64,000 bases of DNA. Origin: Granulicella paludicola. Its GTDB lineage: Bacteria; Acidobacteriota; Terriglobia; Terriglobales; Acidobacteriaceae. The notes beneath the pieces were generated by a model that saw only the letters and a program-made list of their open reading frames with translations, made no database searches and was not told the origin of the DNA. Within the stretch, counting starts at the first letter, position 1. Each line of letters begins with the position of its first letter. Positions 25,501 through 32,262 of the stretch are shown piece by piece. Both the position numbers and the translations under genes were made by a program. Location of the stretch: assembly GCF_025685545.1 (NCBI RefSeq), contig NZ_JAGSYC010000019.1:108785-172784 (forward strand), written 5' to 3'.

Positions 25501-25846
25501 CAGGGGTAAGGGTGACGGTAGCGCCCACCTGCACATCGACGGCAACCTGCTGGAAGGTCTTGAACCCTTGCAGACTGACCTCTATGTTGTATCGGCCTGG
25601 AGGCACTTGGGGAACATTCGCAATGCCGTCCGTGTTGCTCTTCAGCTGGCGGATCTGTGCGCCTGTGTCTGTGCCGGTGACGGTTACAACGACATCGGGA
25701 AGGACCGCGCCCGTGGTGTCTGTGACGCGGATGCTGATTGAACCCGTCGAGTTCTGGGCGTAGCTGGTGCTGGCGCTGATCGTAATCATTCCGACAAACA
25801 TGAGAAGTTCAACGCTGATTCGTAGGATCAATTTTATATTTTTCAT
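22526..25846 (-). CDS. Oar-like TonB-dependent outer-membrane receptor
   Basis: 1106 residues. A signal peptide ends at SYAQ (~residue 30). Next is a carboxypeptidase-regulatory-like Ig domain (SISIRVTDTTGAVLPDVVV to ALQIGA, ~35-118), then a plug domain (DIPLNGRNYIQAANYIPG ~152-170; ALQEFTVQTSNYSAEFGASAG ~222), then a large beta-barrel ending in the aromatic terminus AAVRLTF. Acidobacteria carry many of these, usually for uptake of glycan breakdown products. It lies next to a sulfatase gene in the same direction (58 bases between them), which suggests import of a sulfated oligosaccharide. No SusD-like partner is present, as is normal in this phylum. Confidence 0.92.
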   Translation of the reverse strand: MKNIKLILRISVELLMFVGMITISASTSYAQNSTGSISIRVTDTTGAVLPDVVVTVTGTDTGAQIRQLKSNTDGIANVPQVPPGRYNIEVSLQGFKTFQQVAVDVQVGATVTLTPALQIGASTDSVTITGETPLIEDKSQTVQQVIEAKELTDIPLNGRNYIQAANYIPGVVPENGGRDNSFVAYGNNGLQNAFLLDGARNVNYLRGLDNEQRDMVRPPLDALQEFTVQTSNYSAEFGASAGAVVNAITKSGTNKYHGSAYDFIRNDAADAKTYFYNPVSAPRKPQLVQNQYGGSLGGHIIKDKLFYFAAYEGVHTKASTFNKGVVPSDLERTGDFSQSKYPIYDPSTTTLVGTTYTRAQFAGNKILPTSINALGQQLVNLYPHANDVSADGFTHYYDYNIPSLADTKNGIGRLDWVLNARNSAFVRYGETLNNTFTGVGLPGAQDPGNSRVDSKGLGLGYTRIITSNLLNDLRFSWTTVNDHGQGTLPLNSYIPGLLDAAITEGIPIFNVTNFGSLGSEAVGNSPLSKTSGVWDWADNVSWSHGSHLWKFGGEVLWIRPNTSAASNGRGSLTFTGAFTQLPTTSATRTTSGSAVADFLLGYANSVGTGTTLHSQERGWYYGGYANDQWTVTPNLTLNYGLRYEVFTPFYDTNNGLGNFVTDVNSPLYLQYIKAGLDTRLPRALIYTDTNNIAPRVGLAYRVPHVKDMTVRSSYGIFYAQDQGSGITSRLSNNPPYNNYGAINQSSDQINTSTAFYLSATQTIPRPVPVTPASFVLLPTYTGGLTSWNTHMRTGYVQEWSLSVQKQLPSNMLVEVNYVGNHAIHLLGASNVNQPLVLNATTVQSRRPLSAVTQSAVNQIGDWNASQYEGVSAKLEKRFSHGVEFRNSLTYGRSFNLLGNSLDTCDTCGNSDALQNSYDHASNWGPSDYDIHLRYALTGAFESPFGHNHALLANNGIASAVLGGWVVSPIYTWQSGAPVTPGESDLANSGQTNRPNRTCDANAGAPRTIAKWFNTQCFVGQPQFTFGNSRKGSVYAPGQNQLNANIQRNFPVPHWKDSNLNFRLEGFNVLNHPQFSTPNLTLGSTAFGTITSAGTQRQLQAAVRLTF

Positions 25847-25904
25847 GGGTTTTCCTTGCGAAACGTATGCGGCCTGAAAGTTGAATCAATTGACTGATTG
25901 GGAG

Positions 25905-27386
25905 CTAGTAGTTATTTCCCGGCCCGACTTTGGGAGGGTTGTTGAGGGAGATGGGATCGCCGAGGGCACGCTGCATCTTCGTGAGTCGTGAGACCATGTC
26001 GCTCTTGACTGTGGCATAGGCCGGGTCATCCACGAGGTCGTGCATCTCCCACGGATCGTTCTCGATATCGAATAGCTGGTAGCGGCGAATCGGAATGTAG
26101 AAGATGAGCTTGTGCTTTTCCGTGCGTAGGCTCCGCTGCAGCACATTCAGCCACCCGAACATAGCGTCATAGGGCGGCTGCGCGTCTTCGCTTAGCAGTA
26201 GAGGCCTCAGGCTATAGAACTCCACGTGTGGAGGAACAGGGAGACCGGCGAGCTCACACGTGGTGGCATACAGGCAGTGCTGGTAGACCATCTTGTCAAT
26301 TCGTTTGCCCGGCGTGATTCCGGGCCCGCGAAGGATGAGCGGCATCCGCATGGAGCATTCATACTGGTTCTGCTTTCCCATGAGTCCGTGCTCGCCAACA
26401 GCGAGTCCGTGATCCGCAGTGAAAACGACGTACGTATTATCGGCATGGCCGGAATGTTCGAGCTCGTCTAATACTCGGCCAACCTGCGCATCCATATGCG
26501 AGATGATTGCGTAGTATTCCTTGCGGTGCGTCTTGACGGCAAGCTCGGTTCGCGGGAAAGGTGCAAGCTCCTCGTCGCGCGTGTGGAAGTCACCCTGATC
26601 GAAGGGGTGCTGTGGCAGGTAGTTGGGGGGCAGCTCAATCTTGTCGACGTCATATAGAGCCTGGAATTCCTCTGGTGCCTGGCGAGGATCATGGGGCGCG
26701 TTGAATGCCATGTAGGCGAAGAAGGGCTGCTTGGGAGAGCCTCGTTGAGACCGGAGAAAAGCGATCGCGGAGTCGGCGTAGACCTCCGAGGAATGCTTCG
26801 TTCCGGTATCGGCGGGATCGAGCCAAAGCTTCTTGTCGAGCCAGTGACCTTTGAGGCTGCGATCGGTGGGACTCCAAGTGTTGTCGGGTGCTGGGCGATG
26901 GTACATGTTCGGCGTCGAATTCAGAAAGCCTGGCGCTACCGTGGCCATATCGGAGAAGGATCGTGACAGGGAGACGGCATCGAGGTGCCACTTGCCGGTG
27001 ATGAAACTTTTGTATCCTGCCTCCCGGAAGGTCTGTCCCCATGTTGGAATGCTGGCGGCCTGGTCGCCCGGCAACGCTTTTTCCGCTTTGAATGGCGATA
27101 GCCCGGTGTGCAGCATGGTTCGGCTGGCGACGCAGACCGCACCGGTCCACGAACCCGAGTGGAAGCAGTGCGTAAAGTGGCTGCCGCTTTTTACAAGCCG
27201 GTCAAGGTTCGGCGTATGCACCTCCGGATTGTTGATTGAGTTGATGGTCCGAAACATCAGATCGTCGGCGACGATGATAAGGAAGTTTGGCCGACGAGCT
27301 CCCGATGTTGGGGGGGGAGCGACTCCCCGCGCCTGGGCGGCAACCGCCGCTGCTGCCGAAAGCCCGATGAAATTTCTGCGATTCAT
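25905..27386 (-). CDS. Tat-exported sulfatase with CxAxR active site
   Basis: 493 residues from the ATG at 27386, chosen because AGGA lies 6 bases upstream; a GTG five codons earlier is the alternative. The N-terminus NRRNFIGLSAAAAVAA is a Tat signal. The sulfatase fold begins RRPNFLIIVADDL (metal-binding D41, D42). The active-site motif is C85-V-A-S-R89, where most family-I sulfatases have C-x-P-x-R; the Cys must be converted to formylglycine. FTADHGLAVGEHGLMGKQ supplies further metal ligands. It likely removes sulfate from a polysaccharide taken up by the neighbouring TonB receptor, and is divergent from a regulator gene. It belongs to the choline-sulfatase/iduronate-sulfatase-like branch by overall look. 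Confidence 0.9.
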   Translation of the reverse strand: MNRRNFIGLSAAAAVAAQARGVAPPPTSGARRPNFLIIVADDLMFRTINSINNPEVHTPNLDRLVKSGSHFTHCFHSGSWTGAVCVASRTMLHTGLSPFKAEKALPGDQAASIPTWGQTFREAGYKSFITGKWHLDAVSLSRSFSDMATVAPGFLNSTPNMYHRPAPDNTWSPTDRSLKGHWLDKKLWLDPADTGTKHSSEVYADSAIAFLRSQRGSPKQPFFAYMAFNAPHDPRQAPEEFQALYDVDKIELPPNYLPQHPFDQGDFHTRDEELAPFPRTELAVKTHRKEYYAIISHMDAQVGRVLDELEHSGHADNTYVVFTADHGLAVGEHGLMGKQNQYECSMRMPLILRGPGITPGKRIDKMVYQHCLYATTCELAGLPVPPHVEFYSLRPLLLSEDAQPPYDAMFGWLNVLQRSLRTEKHKLIFYIPIRRYQLFDIENDPWEMHDLVDDPAYATVKSDMVSRLTKMQRALGDPISLNNPPKVGPGNNY

Positions 27387-27500
27387 AAGAGTCCTGTTCA
27401 CTTCAGTTGAGAGTGGTTCGATTCAGTTTGAAAAAAAGGGAGGCAGGAGAGACACCGCATAGGAACAGCGGCGCACCTCTTTCGTAAGGGGAATACAGGA

Positions 27501-27526
27501 TTTTCACGGTGTGACACCCGTGAAAA
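27501..27526. promoter_or_regulatory. Nested-palindrome operator candidate
   Basis: The segment has outer arms TTTTCACGG / CCGTGAAAA (9 bp, perfect) and, in a different register, an inner perfect palindrome GGTGTGACACC. It lies about 115 bases upstream of the sulfatase and 325 bases upstream of the regulator gene, in their shared divergent region. A regulatory role is likely by position. The rest of 27387-27849 contains no gene that I can support. Confidence 0.5.
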
Positions 27527-27849
27527 CCACGAATTCAGGCACACTCTGGCGATAGGCGAGAGCGCAACGATTCAGATTAGGCGGGGTGATGGATGTACGC
27601 TGGACCGGCTGGAAAGCCTATCTCTATCGACAACGCGCGCATCCACGGGTACACACCTGGCAGCGACAGCTGCAGCGGGTGAGACATGTGGAGACGCGGC
27701 GGGTAACCATGTTGTCTAGCTTGGCGGAGCTGCTGTTCTTTGTCAACCGCTTCTGACCGTGAGCCACTCGAAGCGACGATCAAGAAGAGCGGGCACGGGC
27801 ACATCGGGACAACTTGAACGCTATAGTGTGAAGGTGTTACAAACAGGCG

Positions 27850-29178
27850 GTGAATTCAGTGTCTGTAGAGCCAGTCAGCGATCAAAACGTCGTTCAACTG
27901 CGTCGCGTTCTGGCGAGTCGAACGTTCGCGAAAGCTCCGCGTCTCTGCTCTCTGCTGGAGTTCATCGTCCTTCACTCCGTTGAAGGACACCACTCGGAAC
28001 TGAGCGAGCAGCAGATTGGCATCCATGTCTTTGGCAAGGTTCCTGGATACAACTCGTCAGAGGACACGATCGTCCGAGGCACCGCACGGCATCTTCGCCA
28101 GCGGCTTGACCAGTACTACGCAACCGAAGGCGTAAACGACCAGATCAGGATAGACATTCCTCGGGGTGGCTATGTGGCGGTCTTCTCGGAGATTTCAGTG
28201 GGGAGCGCTCTCCGGTCGAATACACAGTCGGTTTCCTCTTTGGACGGAACCCATCGCTCCGCCTTTGCGGAAGACTCGGATCGCAGATCCCCATTCATGC
28301 GCAAGATACGGCTGCTTGAATCTGCGACCATCGTCCTGTTGCTGGCAGTCGTTGGACTCGCCATCGCCTACGTTCAGCAGAGGCACGCAACAGCAGATGT
28401 CGTCGCCCCACTTGGCCCTCAGCCTCTATGGCATGCAATTTTTCCGGGGAGTCTCAAGACGCTTATCGTGCCGGGGGATGCGAGTCTGGATACCTTCATT
28501 GCATGGGAGCAGCGCGGAGTTTCGCTTGAGCAATATGCGACACAGGTGTACCAGGGACAGACCACCGTTACGCGCGTCCCCACCCATCGGGACGTTCCGC
28601 TCAGTGTCCGTTCCGAGACGCCCATGGCTGATCTTGTGATGGTTGCCACCCTGGTACGCGCCTCAGAGCGCATGGGAGAACCAAAGGTAGGAAGCTCCAT
28701 CGAGTTGCGCTACGCCCGTGATGTGGCAGTCGCGGACACGCACAACAATAACCTCATCCTCATCGGAGCAGAGTCGTTCGATCCGTGGGTCACGCTCTAT
28801 CAGAAAGACATGGACTTCACCGAGCACTGGAACTATGCCAACGACGTCTATCGCATCGAAAACCGGGCGCCAAAATCGGGGGAACTACCCCTCTACGCAT
28901 ACGACAGGCGAGCCCGAGAGCCGCAGAAGTCATTCACTCACATCGCCCTCTTGAATAACTCGCAGGGAGTCGGACGTGTGTTGATCATCGAAGGCACCAC
29001 CATGGGCTCCACTTACGGCGCCGTGAACTTCTTTACGAATGAGTCCCTATGGGCGCCGGTCATGCAACAAGCTATGGATAAAACCGGAAAACTTCGCAAC
29101 TTTGAAGTGCTGCTGAGCGGCGACATGATTCATGGGGGAATGGGAAACACCAAAGTCATTGCAGTCCACGTTCACTAG
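27850..29178 (+). CDS. Membrane-anchored winged-helix regulator of acidobacterial type
   Basis: 442 residues, GTG start. Residues ~14-115 form a DNA-binding-like domain common in Acidobacteria: LRRVLASRTFAKAPRLCSLL, SELSEQQIGIHVFGKVPGYN, DTIVRGTARHLRQRLDQYY and IDIPRGGYVAVF. A single transmembrane helix follows (SATIVLLLAVVGLAIAYVQ, ~157-177), then a ~260-residue presumably extracytoplasmic domain that might sense a ligand. This layout recalls one-component membrane regulators such as ToxR/CadC. It is divergent from the sulfatase-TonB pair and is the obvious candidate regulator for them. Confidence 0.75.
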   Translation: MNSVSVEPVSDQNVVQLRRVLASRTFAKAPRLCSLLEFIVLHSVEGHHSELSEQQIGIHVFGKVPGYNSSEDTIVRGTARHLRQRLDQYYATEGVNDQIRIDIPRGGYVAVFSEISVGSALRSNTQSVSSLDGTHRSAFAEDSDRRSPFMRKIRLLESATIVLLLAVVGLAIAYVQQRHATADVVAPLGPQPLWHAIFPGSLKTLIVPGDASLDTFIAWEQRGVSLEQYATQVYQGQTTVTRVPTHRDVPLSVRSETPMADLVMVATLVRASERMGEPKVGSSIELRYARDVAVADTHNNNLILIGAESFDPWVTLYQKDMDFTEHWNYANDVYRIENRAPKSGELPLYAYDRRAREPQKSFTHIALLNNSQGVGRVLIIEGTTMGSTYGAVNFFTNESLWAPVMQQAMDKTGKLRNFEVLLSGDMIHGGMGNTKVIAVHVH

Positions 29179-29581
29179 CGTCATTCGAGATTTAGATATC
29201 CGCTACATCTGGGGAAGGCGTGGATGTGCCTGAGCAGATTGCCGGCGACATTTACGGGATCTCCGGCGATCGCCTTCGGATCCATCTCCGAAGTGTTTGT
29301 AGAAGCTGGCCTTCTACGCCCGGTGAAGGAAAGAATCGGCGTTAAAACCTGCCGCGTGGTTATTCTTCATCTCCGCCAGCACAGCCTGCTTCGTCGGTTC
29401 CAAGACACAATCCATACTCCTAAGAACGGTGAAGGGCAGGATCACCTTCCCATATTCGTGGGCTTATGTCGCTTTCATGGGATCGGCGGGTACTCTTGGT
29501 CACTTCACGAGCGCCTTTTTTCGAAAGCGTCATGTGAGTGGTAAGTGTTCAGCGCGCCGACTTTGGTTATTAATTTCCAAG
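29179..29581. other. Intergenic stretch without recognised features
   Basis: Short open frames exist (the longest, 29224-29544, about 106 codons) but none resembles a known family or has a good ribosome-binding site. I see no RNA gene or repeat here. Confidence 0.5.
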
Positions 29582-29609
29582 TTCCAAAATGGAAATCACG
29601 CGCTATAAT
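29582..29609 (+). promoter_or_regulatory. Promoter with internal operator for the AbiE-like pair
   Basis: TATAAT at 29604-29609 is a perfect -10 element and ends 7 bases before the ATG at 29617, so the transcript is expected to start at or next to that ATG (leaderless). A dyad TTCCA-AAA-TGGAA (29582-29594) covers the -35 region, a good position for repression by the gene product. No strong -35 hexamer is seen. Confidence 0.55.
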
Positions 29610-29616
29610 GGCTGTC

Positions 29617-30126
29617 ATGCAAGGTCAAGACATAGCGCTTCTCCTTCAACTGTCGATTCAGGATGGGCCACAGATCTTCTCGAAGGACCTCGCTGCGAAT
29701 CTCTGCATCTCCCCATCTGAGGTCTCCAAAGCGCAAAAACGCTGCGTGGAGTCAGGTCTTCTGTACATATCCGGTGGTGAGAAAAGGGTGAACCGCTCAG
29801 GGCTGATGGAATTTCTCGCCCACGGACTGCGCTACGCTTTCCCTGCAGTACGAGGTTCGATGGTACGTGGTGTACCTACCGGAGTGGCTGCAGAACCGTT
29901 GAGGTCCCGTTTCCTGGAGGATAAGGACCCTCCGGCCGTCTGGCCCTATCCAGACGGAAAGGTCAGAGGAATTGCACTGATCCCTTTGTACGCCGGAGCC
30001 CCAAAAGCTTCTCTAAGGGATTCCAAGCTCTATAGTGCTCTCGCGCTAGCCGATGCGATTCGTGAGGGGAGGACGCGCGAAAAGAATTTGGCTGTTGAGT
30101 TACTTAGAGAGCTTCTGCATGCCTGA
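29617..30126 (+). CDS. HTH protein, AbiEi-like antitoxin candidate
   Basis: 169 residues from ATG 29617; an ATG at 29608 overlaps the -10 element and is therefore unlikely. Residues ~1-60 form a MarR/AbiEi-like winged helix: DIALLLQLSIQDGPQIFSKD, LAANLCISPSEVSKAQKRCV, ESGLLYISGGEKRVNRSGLM. The second half has no clear family. The next gene, a nucleotidyltransferase-like protein, overlaps it by 8 bases. The order regulator-then-nucleotidyltransferase with overlap is that of type IV toxin-antitoxin pairs. Confidence 0.6.
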   Translation: MQGQDIALLLQLSIQDGPQIFSKDLAANLCISPSEVSKAQKRCVESGLLYISGGEKRVNRSGLMEFLAHGLRYAFPAVRGSMVRGVPTGVAAEPLRSRFLEDKDPPAVWPYPDGKVRGIALIPLYAGAPKASLRDSKLYSALALADAIREGRTREKNLAVELLRELLHA

Positions 30127-30799
30127 TCCGAATCTACCTCTCCTGGAAGACGCTGTCCGCAAGCTTGCGCCATTTTTGGAAGAGATCGTCTTCGTTGGCG
30201 GCATAACGTTGGGACTGCTCATCACCGATGAAGGTGCCGCCCCTATTCGTGCTACCACCGACGTGGACGTAATAGCGGAGATTGTCACGTACGCGGACTA
30301 CATTGCGTTTTCTGACCGTCTTCGCCAGGCACATTTTACGGAAGACGATGGAGAGAACGCGCTCACCTGCCGCTGGCACCACGGCTCTTTGACGCTCGAT
30401 GTGCTCGCGCTAAGAAAAGAGGTGCTGGGCTTCACAAACATTTGGTATGAGCCCGCGCTCAAGCATGCGAACGTAATCAACTTGCCCAGTGGGCGATCCA
30501 TCCGAATCATCTCGGCTCCTTTCTTTCTAGGAACGAAGATGGAAGCATTTCGCGGGCGTGGAAAGATGGACTACCTCGCCAGCCACGACCTTGAGGACTT
30601 TGTCGCAGTGATCGAGGGACGAGAAAGCATACTCCGAGAAATCGAAGATTCTCCGAAGCCATTGCGTGACTATTTGGCCCAAGCTGCAAGAGACTTGCTT
30701 GCAGCATCGAAGTTCCTCGATGCACTCCCAGGCTTTGTTCTAGACGATGGCCGAGTCCCGCTGGTCCTTGAGCGTCTCCAATCGATCACGACGCTATGA
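30119..30799 (+). CDS. Nucleotidyltransferase-like protein (AbiEii-like toxin candidate)
   Basis: 226 residues. The N-terminal part reads LEEIVFVGGITLGLLITD, then RATTDVDVIAEI, matching the hG-G...DxD core of the Pol-beta-like nucleotidyltransferase fold used by AbiEii/MenT toxins and related proteins. A later KMEAFRGRGKMDYLASHDLEDF block (Lys plus DxxD) is typical of AbiEii/AbiGii-like proteins. These toxins transfer nucleotides to tRNA or other targets. The start at 30119 overlaps the stop of the HTH gene (8 bases). Unlike the broken AbiE pair at 17 kb, this pair is intact. Confidence 0.7.
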   Translation: MPDPNLPLLEDAVRKLAPFLEEIVFVGGITLGLLITDEGAAPIRATTDVDVIAEIVTYADYIAFSDRLRQAHFTEDDGENALTCRWHHGSLTLDVLALRKEVLGFTNIWYEPALKHANVINLPSGRSIRIISAPFFLGTKMEAFRGRGKMDYLASHDLEDFVAVIEGRESILREIEDSPKPLRDYLAQAARDLLAASKFLDALPGFVLDDGRVPLVLERLQSITTL

Positions 30800-30856
30800 C
30801 TCTTTGAGGAAGGGTGCCTATGGATTTGATAACTTTTGCGAGGAAATGACTGCTAA

Positions 30857-31378
30857 TCAGTCGGCCGCATCAGGGTCACTTTCCGCTGCCGATTCCAAAT
30901 CGTCGAGAAAGCGTATGCGCGGTTCTTGTCCGCTATTGACCCGTTCCGTCTCCAAGTCTCGGACTTTGAGGTATATGTCCTCAGGATTGGTGAGGTCAAT
31001 CTCTTCCGTGCGGCACAGGCTTTCAAAGATCCATCCTTCGAGATGCTCGATGTCGGCCATCTGATCGAGAATCGCGCTTGTAAATGCGGAGCGGACTTTT
31101 TGGATGAGGCACTCGCAGTAAAAGGCTTCCTCCACCGGCTCATTGAGAGCTGCATCTATCAATCTCAGCAGATCGATCATTCGTTGTGCGCACAGATTGA
31201 AGTTGTGTAGGTGCTCGTAAAGTGGGAAGCGCAGAGTGAGATCGCCGTTATCGAGGTGAGCCGTCGCGCTTTTCCAGGCATGTCTACGTTCAGCCACGAC
31301 ATGACTCTTTTTGAACAACTCGGCAATATGCTGCCTTGTGGCAGTAGGGGAAGAAGGGATATTTTTAGAGACAGCCAT
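30857..31378 (-). CDS. Hypothetical protein next to the AbiE-like pair
   Basis: 173 residues, soluble, predicted all-helical: ATRQHIAELFKKSHVVAERR, then FPLYEHLHNFNLCAQRMIDL, and an acidic C-terminus (LDDLESAAESDPDAAD). I recognise no family. It is encoded convergently to the AbiE-like toxin with 57 bases between the stops. Codon use looks normal for the region. It may be cargo of the mobile element that follows. Confidence 0.55.
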   Translation of the reverse strand: MAVSKNIPSSPTATRQHIAELFKKSHVVAERRHAWKSATAHLDNGDLTLRFPLYEHLHNFNLCAQRMIDLLRLIDAALNEPVEEAFYCECLIQKVRSAFTSAILDQMADIEHLEGWIFESLCRTEEIDLTNPEDIYLKVRDLETERVNSGQEPRIRFLDDLESAAESDPDAAD

Positions 31379-31461
31379 ATCGTCGCCTTTCTCGGAAGGT
31401 GAGGTGTGGTCAGGGACATGTCAGTGTTCCAGCACTAACGTGTCCCGCTTGATCAGTTGTC

Positions 31462-31752
31462 ATGGCTGCTTGCACGCAGCCTTTAGCAGAAAGGTACAAG
31501 AATATATTGACTGAGTCAATAGATAGCGCGACTGAATTTAGTCGATTTCTCTCCCAAAAGGAAGCAGCCGACTTGCGTGGCGTATCGAAGCAGGCCATAG
31601 CGGCGCTCGTGAAACGAGGGCGTCTATCTACTGTGACAATCGCTGGCCACAAGCTCGTATTGCGCTCAGAGGTCGAGGAGTTTGCTGCTCTGGCACCAGG
31701 AAGGCCACCTAAGAAGAAGGCGGCAAAGAAGAGCGCGAAGAAGCAGTCCTGA
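31462..31752 (+). CDS. Excisionase-like HTH protein with Lys-rich tail
   Basis: 96 residues as written from ATG 31462. The helix-turn-helix of the HTH_17/MerR-like type is FLSQKEAADLRGVSKQAIAALVKRG followed by a wing (RLSTVTIAGHKLVLR). The C-terminus is a Lys-rich tail (KKKAAKKSAKKQ), which should bind DNA non-specifically. A 17-bp palindrome (TATTGACTGAGTCAATA, 31505-31521) lies inside the first codons, so the true start may be further downstream and the palindrome may be a control site. Confidence 0.65.
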   Translation: MAACTQPLAERYKNILTESIDSATEFSRFLSQKEAADLRGVSKQAIAALVKRGRLSTVTIAGHKLVLRSEVEEFAALAPGRPPKKKAAKKSAKKQS

Positions 31753-31778
31753 TCAGACTTCTTCGACCGTAGTTTCGG

Positions 31779-31985
31779 TCATGCGCTCTTCAGCAAGAGA
31801 TCAGAGCTCCGAAAACGCCATAATTTCCCGACACGGACGCCTCGAACTTCTCCCTTCCGTGCCATCCGCTGCAGGGTTTTAGGATGAACCCTGAGAATTG
31901 CGGCAGCTTCGTCTGTATCCAAGTAGGGTTCAGTAGCTGGCCAATCGGAACCGGCTCGCTGCGGTGGTTTCTTTTCAAACTCCAT
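31779..31985 (-). CDS. Excisionase-family DNA-binding protein (HTH_17)
   Basis: 68 residues. YLDTDEAAAILRVHPKTLQR followed by MARKGEVRGVRVGKLWRFR is the classic HTH_17/excisionase domain with its wing. Such proteins are recombination directionality factors or small regulators of integrative elements. It lies directly upstream of and divergent from the relaxase gene (277 bases between). Confidence 0.8.
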   Translation of the reverse strand: MEFEKKPPQRAGSDWPATEPYLDTDEAAAILRVHPKTLQRMARKGEVRGVRVGKLWRFRSSDLLLKSA

Positions 31986-32262
31986 ACGTTACCTCCCGGA
32001 CGTCTTTGAAGCTGTTGAAGAGCGCTTGATGGACAGCAATACCTAATCCTTTCTGTCTATCACTGGTGACGGGCCTGCGGTTATAACTTTTCAGTTCTCA
32101 ACTATTCCCAAAACTCATAACACCGTTCTGTTGTTGTCCTGAGAGTGCTGATTGTTCCGATTCGCGTCCAATACTTTGTATTTATCAGCTGATAACTCAA
32201 AACTATCGCCCCCCGTTAAACCCTTATTGCATCGACATTTCGAACAGCTGTAGCGTCGAAAG
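31986..32262. other. AT-rich intergenic region before the relaxase, possible oriT
   Basis: This stretch is visibly more AT-rich than its surroundings and contains a perfect 14-bp palindrome TTATCAGCTGATAA at 32182-32195, about 70 bases before the relaxase start. MobF-type oriT sites lie next to the relaxase gene and consist of inverted repeats, so this is the obvious place for one. No nic-site consensus could be confirmed. Confidence 0.4.

Noticed and set aside
29224..29544. A 106-codon frame after the regulator gene
   Set aside because: No ribosome-binding site, no recognisable family and no coupling to neighbours.
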